Source: Tetrapyrgos nigripes (Eukaryota; Basidiomycota; Agaricomycetes; Agaricales; Campanellaceae). Taken from it: a stretch of DNA of 64,000 bases. The notes beneath the pieces were generated by a model, which was not told the DNA's origin, ran no database searches, and saw only the letters and a list, made by a program, of their open reading frames with translations. Position 1 is the first letter of the stretch. Each line of letters starts with the position of its first letter. Positions 1-10,746 of the stretch are shown here, piece after piece. Where the stretch lies: the NCBI GenBank assembly GCA_013368315.1, contig JAACJM010000033.1:496001-560000 (forward strand), read 5' to 3'. Made by a program: the position numbers and the translations under genes.

Positions 1-686
1 GAATGGGCTCGTTGATGAGGGGAGAATGCCCCAGGAGGAGTCTGGAACCTAGGGGTGGCTTCAGCAAGAGGGAGTGACACTACTCACCCACTAACCCTAA
101 GCCTATGAGACCAATGATCCAAGCTGCTGGCAGATCAATCTACACGTCTGTATGGCAACTGAGATGACAACAAGGAACTAGATCAAGGAGAATGACAATG
201 GATGGTGAATGTAAAACAAGAATCCCTGTAAAGGATCCAAGACAACCATGACTCCTGACAGATTTGTCTGACTAGATTTGCATGTATTCCTTGATTCACA
301 ATGCAGAAAAAGCAGAGAAGAATGAGAGGAAACAACAACAAGATCAATTCTGAGGCTTGAGTACAGGAGTAGTGAAACCAACTCCTGTATCAAGACTCTG
401 CAACTAACTATATACTAAACGATTGCAAGTCCCAAACGGTAAATAGAATAAACAAATCAAATGTTAAACAACAAATATAGATGTGGAGCGATAAATGGAA
501 TGAATGATTGACATAATAAATGAAATGGAAATAGAATAGGGTGAGGGCGCACATAGGTATAATCGAAAAACCCTCTGAGTTTTTGGGCTTAGTCAGTGAA
601 TGATGTAAGAATGACAGATATGGAAATATGAAGGAGTGTATGGGTATGGCATGTGCTGAAGGTGGCTGAGATGAGGATTTCTGACA
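1..686 (-). repeat. LTR of a Ty3/gypsy-like element, cut by window edge
   Basis: This stretch is repeated at 22,989-25,172. Read on the minus strand it starts TGTCAGAAATCC at 686. The matching end in the other copy is GGGTTCATGACA, so the element has the TGTCA...TGACA ends typical of Ty3/gypsy LTRs. A purine tract lies just upstream (687-702), so this is the 3' LTR of a minus-strand element. The other end is outside the window. The two copies differ mainly by transitions. Confidence 0.7.
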
Positions 687-702
687 TTACCCCCCTCTAA
701 GG
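687..702 (-). other. Polypurine tract of the minus-strand LTR element
   Basis: On the minus strand CCTTAGAGGGGGGTAA immediately precedes the LTR start TGTCAG. A G-rich tract touching the 3' LTR primes plus-strand DNA synthesis in LTR retrotransposons. It is absent next to the second LTR copy at 25,173, which therefore should be a 5' LTR. Confidence 0.6.
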
Positions 703-1195
703 CAAACTTTTCCACAAGTGAGCGTTTTTCGAGTTGGCAGTGGTAGGAAATATGAAAATGTATGGTCTGGATATGAACAGCGGGATCTGTACAAAATTCC
801 ATCAGAGAATAACTCTAATGGCGTCTGCATTCCCTGAATAGTCACTTCTGTGATTGTGATAATGGAAAAGGAAGAATTTCTGTTCAATTGAAATCCTTTC
901 AGGGTTTTGTTGAATTTTTTGAGCCCTCAAATGACAACCCATTCTTGCCCAATGATCACCACCATTTCTCCTCACTGAACCAATTATCCAACTGTCTTTG
1001 TTGTTCATCGTGACCAACCAAATCATGCTCGTGTCCTGCTTCAAATCTTTTATCAAAGATCTTGAATTTTCCACCATTCTGACCAATCTTGCTCCCCCCG
1101 ACTCAACAATTCTCTCAGCTTCTGCTCCAACTCCTGTTACCCAACAAGCCACATACAAATGGGATTGCCTTCCGAAGTGTTTGTTTAGCAGCTGA
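703..1195 (-). mobile_element. Degenerate internal region of the LTR element
   Basis: This is the stretch upstream of the polypurine tract on the minus strand. A minus-strand frame (802-1236, 144 codons) crosses it, but I recognise no integrase or chromodomain motif. Its assignment to the 3' end of pol is inferred only from its position next to tract and LTR. It stops where the inverted-arm repeat begins at about 1,200, so the element is truncated. Confidence 0.35.
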
Positions 1196-1199
1196 TGCT

Positions 1200-1866
1200 G
1201 TAATACTAAAGCAAAAGTAGTGGACCTATCTTCCACACAAGATTTGCAAAAGTTATGGTGCCTCAGTGGCAGCCTTCCAGACCCAGTTTCTCCTACTAAA
1301 TATGGTATGACTGGGCCCGGTGGCCATTATTTTGCATTAAGTGAGCGAGCAGAACTCATGGCATCCCGGCACTGCCCCTGGGAGCATGTTTTGAGTACTT
1401 TTGCAAATGTGAGCACAATTTTTGCAGCACACACTCCAATACTGTCCACATTATCAAAAGTGGGTGGGATTGAATGGGACAGTGGGCGGGGCTGGCAGGT
1501 CTGGTGGGTTTTTCCCATGACCCCTAAGAGGTGCAGGCATTTGATAGGGTCCAGAATACTGCCACATTAGCAAAAGTGGGTGGGATTGGATGGAACAGTG
1601 AGCGGGGCCTTAGGGGCGGGTCTGGCAGGTTTTTCCCACAACCCCTAGGAGGTGCAGGCATTCAATAGGGTCCAGAATACTGGCAGGATTGGATGGGACA
1701 GTGGGCGGGGCCTTAGGGGCAGGTCTGTCAGGTTTTCTTCCCATGATCCCTAGGAGATACAGGCGTTCGATAGGGTCCGGAATCTGCAACTTGAATAGGG
1801 GTGGGGGCTGTGGCTGGCTCATAAAATGCAAAATAAATTCCCAAAGCCAGCAATGAAAAATGGCAT
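1200..1866 (+). repeat. Left arm (outer part) of a large inverted repeat
   Basis: This 0.67-kb segment recurs in inverted orientation at 18,337-19,010. It holds a roughly 100-bp unit repeated in tandem (marker CCTAGGAGGTGCAGGCATT and variants at about 1,525, 1,645 and 1,750). Differences between the arms are mostly transitions. The arm is interrupted at 1,868/3,524 by the gag-only LTR element; the right arm has no such insertion. No gene is evident. Confidence 0.75.
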
Positions 1867-1868
1867 GG

Positions 1869-2012
1869 TGGAGTAGGCCGAGGCTGGCTATCACTATGCC
1901 AAAGCCAAACGTAGTGGATAGACGTGAAGTGCTGTCTATGGCGTACATGCAAGCTGTATACTACGCGATCACGTGACTCCCGGGCGTAGACATCCCCTCT
2001 TCCCCTACTCCA
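1869..2012 (-). repeat. 3' LTR of the gag-only element
   Basis: This 144-bp terminal repeat is nearly identical to 3380-3523, with TG...CA ends on the minus strand. The sequence just upstream on that strand (GAGGGTGGCACA before TGGAGTAG) is the polypurine region. Confidence 0.88.
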
Positions 2013-2080
2013 TGTGCCACCCTCAAACAAGGCGACGTCCTCATCGCCCGGAAACAAACAAGAAAACGAAAAGAAACAGC

Positions 2081-3247
2081 CTATGCACGAATCCAACCTA
2101 AATCTCGCAAAACACGACCCAACTCCACCAAACGAGGATCTCCCACCCAATCTAACAAAACCGGCTTATAATGAAGAAATGCAGGAGATGAAGACAGCGT
2201 GAAGGTTTGGATAGGTCTATGAGCCCCAAGACCATGAGGATGTCGATGTGTGATGGTGGGATGGTACTGTGGTGTACTAGTGCGGGGATGCAAATGTAAC
2301 GTAGGTGTATTAATGAATTGACGAGTTTTCTGAGATGGAAACCGAGATCGTTGAGCACGGCGTTGAAGAGAGTTGAAGGGACGAGTAGTGGAACTGTTTG
2401 AACGAAGAGCGGAAATATCTCGTGGTGGGGAAGTGGATGGAATGAGGATGGCGGGTGGAATAGTGTCTGATTCGTCTGCCCAATTGAGTTTGTCTTCGGA
2501 ACCCTTTGACGACAACGGGGTCTCGACATTGGTCTGAGTCGATAGCGAAACGTATGACGACGTGAGGGAAGGGGTGAGGTCGTGAGTGTCCACCGAAATG
2601 GAAACTGTTTGTCTCCTCTGACTTTCCTCCTCCTGTGCCTGTGCCAATCCCAACACCTTGCCTGCCTCAAAACCGAGTCTGCGTCCTTCTTCAATCAACT
2701 CCTTTCTCTGCTCTTCTGCCATAGCTCGCTTCCCATCCTCATAACCACGCTTCCATGCATCAGTTGTACACTGACAGTTGTTGGAACCAATAGCGCGAGC
2801 GGCGTCCCATAAAACACGGAAGATGGTCTTCCTGTCATCGGCTACCTCGAGTTCGGAAAGAGCGGTTTCGAATGCCTCGTCAGGATCATCGAGCTCCTCA
2901 ACCAAAAGATGATAAACGGGAAAGGAAGTGGACTGGGAGGAAACCTCGCGGACAAGGTTAATGACTGTGGGCGATGACAGCATGTCAGCACATTTGGCAG
3001 CAAATGCGACGTCTCCTATTTTATCAATCCAATATGCCACGAAAAGTTCCCGAACGCACGACCAGACCTTCTTCAAAGGCTCAGGAACTCGGTCAAACCA
3101 TTCCGCCGCCGTGGATGCCAATTTACACCTAAACTCTTCGATCTTATCCCAATCATTGTCCCTCCAACCGGCAACCTCGTCTATCTTTCTTAACCATTCT
3201 TCTGCACCAATTCCCTGTGTGCCCCAGAAAGCCCGGACCCGAGACAT
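2081..3247 (-). CDS. Gag-like protein of the gag-only element (388 aa)
   Basis: One uninterrupted frame fills the interior of the 1.65-kb element. Residues about 1-110 are Trp- and acid-rich and helical (EEWLRKIDEVAGW, STAAEWFDRVP), which resembles the capsid-like part of fungal gypsy Gag. A central segment has a GYEDGK / GRRLGFEAGK pattern that I associate with Gag-like hypothetical proteins common in agaricomycetes. The last third is Ser/Thr/Pro/His-rich. I see no CCHC zinc knuckle. Expected role: packaging element RNA into particles, with enzymes supplied by another element. The frame has no internal stops. Confidence 0.75.
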   Translation of the reverse strand: MSRVRAFWGTQGIGAEEWLRKIDEVAGWRDNDWDKIEEFRCKLASTAAEWFDRVPEPLKKVWSCVRELFVAYWIDKIGDVAFAAKCADMLSSPTVINLVREVSSQSTSFPVYHLLVEELDDPDEAFETALSELEVADDRKTIFRVLWDAARAIGSNNCQCTTDAWKRGYEDGKRAMAEEQRKELIEEGRRLGFEAGKVLGLAQAQEEESQRRQTVSISVDTHDLTPSLTSSYVSLSTQTNVETPLSSKGSEDKLNWADESDTIPPAILIPSTSPPRDISALRSNSSTTRPFNSLQRRAQRSRFPSQKTRQFINTPTLHLHPRTSTPQYHPTITHRHPHGLGAHRPIQTFTLSSSPAFLHYKPVLLDWVGDPRLVELGRVLRDLGWIRA

Positions 3248-3379
3248 AGCAACGAAACCCAGAGAAACACGTGTGACGTGTCAGCGACAGAAGACAAGAA
3301 GCTCCGAAAAACAAGGAAGTGACCAAGGAAAGATGTCCGGAAGGTGCGTGTGGTGAGAATCACACTCTCGTCACCAGAA

Positions 3380-3523
3380 TGGAGTAGGCCGAGGCTGGCT
3401 ATCGCTATGCCAAAGCCAAACGTAGTGGATAGACGTGAAGTGCTGTCTACGGCGTACATGCAAGCTGTATACTACGCGATCACATGACTCCCGGGCCTAG
3501 ACATCCCCTCTTCCCCTACTCCA
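3380..3523 (-). repeat. 5' LTR of the gag-only element
   Basis: This 144-bp terminal repeat pairs with 1869-2012, with only a few substitutions between them, so the insertion is fairly recent. It is followed by the ATGG target duplicate at 3524-3527. Confidence 0.88.
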
Positions 3524-3527
3524 ATGG

Positions 3528-4276
3528 GTAGGTAAGAGGGTGTAATTTTGGGTGCTGAATCCGAATATCAAATTAGATTTGCAATATCTGCACTGGTTAC
3601 AAAGATATGGGCAAAATACTGTCTAAATATAGTAAAAGAGCAGAATAGGTACTGGCCATTGCATCCAATCAGCTCTAATCTGGGTGTAGGCTGGTAGTAT
3701 AGCACATTTATATACCCTGAATATGGGAATATAGTTTATTATCCCAGGTAATTACATCCTGAGGAGCTATTCTCTAATCAATGTCTGAAAAGGGCAAATT
3801 TTGGGATGACCATGAACACAGCATAGTATGCCATTCAATATAGTTGTGGATATGTCTACTGGGGTATTTTGGGTCGCTGAATTCTAATATCCACTTGGAT
3901 AGTCCATATCTCTCACAGTTCTTCCGCTATTTGATATTTACCCCTAAGCATAGGTACCTGTGGCACCTGAAAATATGGATCTTATAAAATTGGGTGGGTA
4001 GGTAGGTAAGTGTTATTAAATGCCCTAAACATGAATATGTTATCATATTTGCCATATCGTCCAGTAACAGGACTCAATTACCAATTTATTTTCAAAACAG
4101 CGAAAATAGCACTTTTTTGGACCATATTACTGGCCATGCCATTCAATATAGCTGTGGATATGTCTACTGGGGTATTTTGGATCGCTGAATCCTAATATCC
4201 ACTCGGATAGTCCATATCTCTCACGGTTCTTCCGCGTTTTGATATTTACTCCTAAGCATAGGTACCTGTGGCACCC
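3528..4276 (+). repeat. AT-rich dispersed repeat R1, one long and one partial copy
   Basis: A unit with the markers CCATTCAATATAG, TATGTCTACTGGGGT, GTACCTGTGGCACC and GGTAGGTAGGTAAG is present at 3528-4135. Its 5' part recurs directly at 4136-4276. Further copies are at 7505-7702 continuing at 17151-17350, and inverted at 17727-18336. It has no coding capacity. The GGTAGGTAGGTAAG end suggests an element boundary, but I cannot assign a class. Confidence 0.7.
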
Positions 4277-6764
4277 ACCCTGTGACGCGGCAATTTTGTA
4301 AAATACTAGGTTGTTCCATAGATAGCTTCATATAAAAAACGACGGTTATTCCTATGCTCACAACCAACTCTTTTTTATAAAAGCCCTGCTAAATAACCTA
4401 GGCCAAGACAGAGACTCATATGACTGGTGCTCTGGGCTGGATGGTATGGACCAAGGTCCATTGCTGCCTGTCCGTCCTCAAGGCTTCCGAACTCGGCTTT
4501 GGCCTCGCAATCGACTTGGACGGCCACTTTACAAAACGAGTATCTCAACGCATCGCGTTGAGCCGTTACATCATACTGCAGGCGGGTTTGCGGTTGGGCA
4601 CATATTTGGGTAGCACATGAATAGACCTATCATTACTTTGTACATATGATTGGTTAATAGATTGAAAAAAAACTCCACGCCGCCAACATGCGCGCCGTCT
4701 GCTACAGTGGTACCAGGTTGTGGCGGGGTGGGGCTCATCACAGGTAGATGTTGTACGCTGGCCCGGCTCTATACGTCGGAATGAAAAAGTCAGCCAGACG
4801 GGAAAAGACAAACAACAAATGAAAGACGCACCATCCCATGACCAGTATGCCCCGCACACACACCCATAGTCCCGGTTTGCCCGGTCTGGGTCTGATGAGG
4901 AGAAGGCCATCAGAGGTCTACACGGTAAAAAAAGTCAGTATAAAAAGCCAAGAGAAAGCAACTCGAAGGGAAGGAAAAAACAAAACAGAGAAGAAATAAA
5001 AAGAAACACTCACAAACCCTACAATCCCCCTCAGTCTCCATTAATGATCCACTCCCCGTTGCAGTCCTGCCTTTACAGTGTGTTCAGTTCCCTATAAAGA
5101 GGTGTCATGTAAATGGAGGGTTGAAGGGACAACGTTACTCACCACTCTCCTTTGCTCCTTCATAACCCATTCCCTCACTGCATCTGTAACAGTCTTAAAC
5201 CCACTCAACCCATTATTAATCCAGTATATTCCCTGGGTGGTACCCATTTAATCAACTCCTCTTGTCCATACTTCCTCCAAACATGACATTCCATCAGACG
5301 GGCGGCGGCGGCGAAGGGCTGATTGAAAAGAGAGCGTTATTTGAGACAAAGATGCCATGGTTATTCGGAACTGGAGAGTGCAGGTGTGGAGATATGAGTT
5401 ACGGAAGTATGAGACACGTAGTACTACTAGTAGGACGCACCGTAAAAGTTGACGGCTATGTATGGCCAAGCATTGTAAATGAGGCAGTATTTTCAAGGAG
5501 AGAGGTCCTCTATACATGTGGGTGTCCGTCGTCATCCTTTGTGAAAGCAGAAGAAGAGCGGAGGAGATACGCTGGCGGTTGGACGATGATGACGCGTCAT
5601 TGGAAACGCCGAATTACGGTCGAATTAAAGTCGAACTCTTGATTCCCACGCCTTTCATGAGCGCTTAGCACGCCATCTCGGTCTTTGTTTCGATTGGTGT
5701 TGCATCGACAGAGCGTTTTATACCTCGGAGAAGTTCGGGATAGGCTTGGGTTATGTATGAAACTCCCTGAATATTTTTTGTTATTATAATTTGAGTGATA
5801 CACAATATACTTGCATGTTGACACAAAACTCTCATAAAATGGTCAATCTGAGACGTTCATCTTGGATTAGAGGTATCATCTAGTGCTACAGAAATCCTCA
5901 AAAAATAGAAAAAATGTCGTGAATAGCATATCAATCAGTAATACCAGGTATCCAGCTATATCACAGCCATTTGCAATTGGCAGAACCTTAAAAGCACCTG
6001 GGATGCGAAAACTTCAAAAAAGCACATCATCCCAAAGCTCAAACATATACTGCACTTGCTATACCCCATGCCATATATTGACACTTGACACAAAGACTTG
6101 CAGCTGAGCTCGAATGCATATTCAGTTCTTATTTTTGGGCTCTGGCTGTGATCTTAGCAGTTGAGGTCAGATGTAGAGAAAAAGGCTTGCCAAATTAATG
6201 TCGAACACTGCATAGGTATGAGCCACTTGGTGCTACTTATTTTTATCCAGAAAGCAATTCTAAACAATTATACGCGTACCAAACCTCCCGCTAAACGGTA
6301 CAGCATGATTACCGCTTTCAGCCACAATTTACCGCCAAATTACTGCCAATTCACTGCAGATTGACATTGGGGGTCCAACGATCCCTCAAAAGTAATAATA
6401 TGCTTTTGATTTCAATAAAAGGATTTAAGACAACTGAATCAATCAATTGCGCTCATGTATAGATGTACACCAAGTTGTCCAGAGCGGTAGAGGACGGGGG
6501 GTCGCGGCAATCCCAACCCGCCCAATCAGGTTCGATGTAATCATTCTTAAAAGGTAGCTTGATCAAGGGAGCATATAATGTGTTCAGCATGCATATGCAT
6601 CCATTCGGACGAACGTGAATAGAGCCGAACCCGATTGATGTGGGGATCAATGCTCAACAAATATCTACATAGAGTCTAGAGAAGAGCATTTCCCGTTGAC
6701 ATTCACCTATGTACTACTACAAGCTAATATGTAGTGCGATGCCTATTTACGACTGTGGGCGCAA

Positions 6765-7142
6765 TATACTGATACAATGGATGCAATGGATGGGTGCCCA
6801 AACAGGGGCAGGAAATATTCCCAGGGTGGGGTGGAACGACCTAGTGTGCACCTAACTTCCTGTTGATATCCTAGGACTATACTATGCGCCTAGTACTATA
6901 TGAAATACCCCGATACAACGGGCAGGTGCCCAAGCAGCGCGGGTATTTTCCCAGGGTGGGGTGCAACCCCTAATAGCGTGCACCGGTGACTGATCGCGAA
7001 TAGCCCAAGCCTAGAGCATTTTAAGTTTCTATCTATGTTCCAATACACTATTACAATGTACTAATGTGATTGCTATACACGTAGATGCAATACCCTGACA
7101 CAATGGGTGGGTGCCCGAGCACAGGGCGGGAATATTCTCAGG
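6765..7142 (+). repeat. Three spaced copies of a roughly 60-bp GC-rich motif
   Basis: A motif with GGGTGCCC(A/G)AGCA followed by GGGTATTTTCCCAGGGTGGGGTG occurs at about 6765-6834, 6900-6964 and 7090-7142. The copies are separated by unrelated AT-rich spacers of about 65-125 bases. The spacing and conservation suggest a binding array inside the 4.3-7.5 kb element rather than coding sequence. Confidence 0.6.
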
Positions 7143-7345
7143 CCCAAGCCCCGACCCGACGGCCGAGGGACACCTGACAAGGCATTTTTACGATCCGAAT
7201 TACAGAGCAGAGAAGCGGGAAGATTCCCAGGGGGTCGGGTACGCTAAATAGCCTGAGCCAAAGCATTTTCCGAATTAACCCGAGCCCAGAGCATTTTCCG
7301 AAAGCCCCGACGGCAGGTGAGCGCCGAGCAAAGGCATTTTCCGAA
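7008..7345 (+). repeat. Short repeats of GAGCATTTTCCGAA type
   Basis: GAGCATTTTCCGAA or a close variant occurs at about 7012, 7170, 7262, 7290 and 7333 in one orientation. It is preceded by CGAGC or CCAAGC in several copies. It overlaps the end of the larger motif array. Possible subterminal protein-binding sites. Confidence 0.5.
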
Positions 7346-7504
7346 GTACAGACCAGAGACCGTGGAAGGTCCATGAGCTACTATGCTGAGAATGGCAGGT
7401 CGCTTATAAATGCCTCGTAGGCAGGGATCATCCGTGGTTTTTTATAAGATAGCATTCACGGTTATAACCGCGATTTTTGCATAAACTTTTATAAAATATC
7501 TATG

Positions 7505-7702
7505 CTATAGCCTGTGGCACCTGCAAATATGGATCTTATAAAATTGTGTGCGTAGGTAGGTAAGTCTTATTCAATGCCCTAAACATGAATGTGAATTCAT
7601 ATTTGTTATAAATTCAAGTGCCAAGACTCTATTCTGGATTATTTCTGAAAATGGCAAAATTTGAGATGACCATGGACACTGCATAGTATGCCATTCAATA
7701 TA
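7505..7702 (+). repeat. R1 repeat, left part, interrupted by the mariner-like element
   Basis: This carries R1 markers from CCTGTGGCACC to CCATTCAATATA. R1 resumes at 17,151 with GCTGTAGATATG, so the TA at 7701-7702 is the target of the DNA transposon that follows. Confidence 0.75.
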
Positions 7703-8059
7703 AGATACACAAAAGTCAGTAATGGGTAACGTCATGTGCCAAGCGTGACCCACTGTCCCCTTGCTGTACTGACCTCATTCTGCTTTCCTCACAAACATTT
7801 TGAGACATGTTTCACTGTAAGGTTATTTTAGATATGCTAAAAAGTATATAGAGCTGAAATTACCATTTTTTTGTCACATCTCCGCAGAGCCTATTGCAAA
7901 ACACTTCAAATTTTGACTGCAAAACAACTTATCCATTTGGCGCACAAGCGTTACTGTGTCCAGAGATCCATAAAGGTTATATTTGGAATGCTAGTGTATC
8001 TAAAAGGATCTTAAAGTATTGTAGAGGCATTCAGTATGTATTAAAGTGCATAATGATAA

Positions 8060-10107
8060 CATGAAAAGCTAGGCATAATGAGTGACATGAAAGCAGCAAT
8101 TCGAAAGCAGAAAAAAAAGCACGAAAGCAATAAAAAGCAGGGAATCAAGTCTTTTAGCATACTGATCAAATTGGTGAAGAATATGTTCAGGGAGTCTGTG
8201 ATGACCTGAATACTTCTTGGCTGCCCAAGCAGCCTGTTCTCCATCTAAACCCCTTTGGTAAGCATCAACAAACTTCCATGCATGTTGAGCGAAGCTGGAA
8301 ATGAGATTAGAAAACAAAGGAAGAGAAGGAATATGTATTGGAAGCTCACTGCTGCATGGTCTTGAGGGGAATAGAGTCAAGGGCAGCCAATACGTTCTGT
8401 TCCAAATCCTCTTCAGATGATGATTGTGGATACATGTGGTAGGTTCTCTTTGCAGCTCCCCAGAACTGCTCAATAAAATTGAGCTCACAGTGAAACTTTG
8501 GAAGAAAAATAACCTTGAAGCCTTGTGCCTTGCAGATCTTCTTGAGAATAGACTTGATGTTTGCAAAATCTGGTTGGCAATAAAGGAAATGATGACAACA
8601 GCACCAAACACTTTTTGGTGGACACTTGAAGTCAGGACATTCACGCAGAAGCTCAGCTTCAGCATGGAAACCCCGTTCTCGAAGGATTTCGGCCATCCCA
8701 TTAAACTTGCCAGGGTGAGTTTTGTGATCATCATTGAAATAGAGTTTTTGAACTTGAAGTCAAACATTGTCAGTACTGGGAATTGGAGTTGCCATGATAG
8801 TATCCCTCATCCTCATCCACACCTTCTTGGGAACATGCTTCTCCTCCCCCTCTGGCTCCTCCTCCAAGCCCTTCTTCTTTCGCTTCTTAACTACCTGCTT
8901 CTCGTAGATAATCTCTCCATCTGGCCCAACTGCATTCTTCGTCACACCAAAATTACCTTTACTTGAGGGTCCTTTAGGCATATTGCGAGAAGAGAGGTCA
9001 TTGTCTTCGCATTGTCATAGACAAAGATGTGTTCTTCGTCTGAATAATCCTTCTCGAGAATCTCCATAGCAACCTCAGCCTGAGCTACAATGTTCTCATT
9101 GGTGAAATAGCCTTCCCTAGCATTCCCTGCCTTGAAAAGAATGTGGGCGCTTGCAGGTGTCTTGAGTCTTGAGTTTTCATCACCTATTCAAAAGTCAACC
9201 ATGATAAAAAGAAATGAGAAGGGCAAGAAATGTCCAAACCTTTAGATCGTAGCCAACCATAATCTGCAGAAACGAAGTCAGCAACCATTATCGACACACC
9301 TTCTCCCTTGGACTTTGGGACTGACTTGTAGGTTGAGCTACACCAGACCTTTTCATGCCAATCATGAGCATAAAAGGTTGACTTGTCATGGAACCAGATG
9401 GCCACAATACAATTTCGCAGAAGCTGCTGAAGCTTATCGAGGTTGGTGAGGATCCAGCCACGCATACGATGCTCGACTTCTGTGAGAGCAGGAAGATAGT
9501 CATGTTGCCAATACCAGACAACATCAGGATGCTTGTCACCATCAACAAATTGACCGCTTGGTGTCTTCATCCACTGAAAGCCCATCCTCTTCAACCAGAC
9601 CTGCACAGTCACATCTGTGATACCCTTCTTGAAGCTATAGCAATGGCGAACATCTGAACAATCCATGTAATCTACAACATCTTTGGATGTAATATACTTC
9701 CCCTTGCTCTGCAGAAACAGGCAGAGCTCATGGGCGAGCGCTTTATTCTCAATGACAGAGTGTTTACCCTTGTACTTTGGTATCAGAAGTGCTGTGCGAT
9801 CTGCAATAAACTCCCGAGTCCAATCATGAAGATTTTGGGACCATTTGACTGAGTGCTGGGAGATGTGGGTAATGGAGAGAGGAGCAGCCATCCATTGGTC
9901 ATAGGTATTCATGCAAGAAGGATTAGAGTATGCGGAAAGGAATTGGAGCATAAGTTCGAGACGGGTTCTGAGGAAAACATTGATATTCAGATCACGGTAA
10001 CTAATGCTGCTTGGACATCAGGGATGAAGAATTGAATGAAGATTGTTATATGCAGCTGCAGCTTCAGAAACAGTTGGTGCAATTCTCTGGGTATACCAGT
10101 CTGAGAG
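8060..10107 (-). pseudogene. DDE transposase of the mariner-like element, C-terminal part (broken)
   Basis: From 10,107 down to about 8,060 the minus strand encodes, over several frames, a DDE transposase of a family widespread in agaricomycetes. Landmarks in order are: a helix-turn-helix-like N-part; VDGDKHPDVVWY; WFHDKSTFYAHD with the first catalytic Asp; GEGVSIMVADFVSADYGWLR; FVYDNAKT with the second Asp (about 9,020); LPKFHCELNFIEQFWGAAKR with the catalytic Glu (about 8,480). The tail RGLDGEQAAWAAKKYSGHHR lies in another frame near 8,200. Frame changes at about 9,180, 8,760 and 8,340 may be introns or mutations. The N-terminal part is 5.7 kb away, so the gene cannot be expressed intact. 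Confidence 0.8.
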
Positions 10108-10111
10108 ACGA

Positions 10112-10273
10112 TGGAGTAGGGAGAGAGGGGATTAGGAGCTGGTTGTTTGTACATGTTTGGCAAGAGCTTCTACATAGATACAGGTTGTAGTAGTTAGCGA
10201 GGGACAGAATCAGACCACGACGCGACTTTGCGTTGGGATCCCTTGCTAGCCAGTTTCCCCCTGGCCGTCTCCA
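10112..10273 (+). repeat. 5' LTR of the gypsy element
   Basis: This 162-bp repeat is nearly identical to 15661-15822; I see only isolated differences (for example AGGAGCTGG versus AGGGGCTGG). The insertion is therefore young. Confidence 0.93.
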
Positions 10274-10275
10274 TC

Positions 10276-10290
10276 TTGGTGACGAGAGTG
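10276..10290 (+). other. Putative primer binding site
   Basis: TTGGTGACGAGAGTG starts a few bases after the 5' LTR and includes TGG, the complement of a tRNA CCA end. The primer tRNA is not identified. Confidence 0.4.
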
Positions 10291-10746
10291 AGCTTCGATA
10301 CCTGCAGGTCTTCCCTGCGTAGCGGCAACAGTTTCCATCAGAACTAGATACACAAGGAAAACACACGTCACCCACGTTTTCGGTCCACGTTCCTATTCCC
10401 GGTCCCTTATACGTTCCCAGTTCCAGTTTTCGGAACCAACCGCACACTACACACCCTGGCGTTATACCGGGGGCAATTCTTTGGCAACTCTCGTTTCCCA
10501 AGTCCTACTACAGGAGACAGAACTATACTAAACGGTCCCGACTTTGACCTGTGGTTTACTCCAGTTGCCTGGAGAGAGTCACAGCCAATCATACCATCTT
10601 CAACCGAATCATCTATCTCGTCATCATCAGAGAGTGACGACGGTCTACTCCCCTTTCCCCCATATAACACACCAGCAACATCACCGGCACCCTTCCCCGA
10701 AAACCCAGTCCCCAATCCATACCCTAGTCGTAAACACGCTGTGCCC

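Larger units (their letters stand above)
1869..3523 (-). mobile_element. Gag-only, non-autonomous LTR retrotransposon (TRIM/LARD-like), 1,655 bp
   Basis: Two 144-bp direct repeats (1869-2012 and 3380-3523) begin TGGAGTAG and end CTACTCCA. They bracket one minus-strand open frame. The element is flanked by ATGG on both sides (1865-1868 and 3524-3527). The inverted copy of this locus near 18,330-18,340 preserves the empty site with a single ATGG, which proves insertion. No protease, reverse transcriptase or integrase fits in the interior, so it needs proteins in trans. Its LTR start and the polypurine region beside it resemble those of the gypsy element at 10,112-15,822. Confidence 0.9.
4277..7504. 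mobile_element. 3.2-kb insertion in repeat R1 with likely 11-bp target duplication
   Basis: R1 is split here. The left flank ends CCTGTGGCACC (about 4266-4276) and the right flank starts again with CCTGTGGCACC at about 7505. A duplication of 9-11 bases is typical of Mutator-like elements. Near both ends lie inverted related stretches (ATATAAAAAACGACGG at about 4330; the reverse complement of TTATAAAAAACCACGG at about 7440), but the extreme ends are not clearly matched. The interior has small frames at 4420-4620 (+), 4566-4910 (-) and 5262-5642 (+). None is recognisable and no transposase is seen. The right third carries motif arrays, listed separately. Confidence 0.5.

Noticed and set aside
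3998..4012. GGTAGGTAGGTAAG as telomere-like repeat
   Set aside because: Only three units, always at the same place within R1 copies. It is an element edge, not a telomere tract.
5262..5642. 126-codon plus frame inside the 3.2-kb insertion
   Set aside because: No recognisable domain and no splice or promoter context. Overlapped by equally open frames on the other strand.
10064..10501. 145-codon minus frame across the gypsy 5' LTR
   Set aside because: A chance frame. Most of it is LTR, and its end is the interrupted transposase gene.
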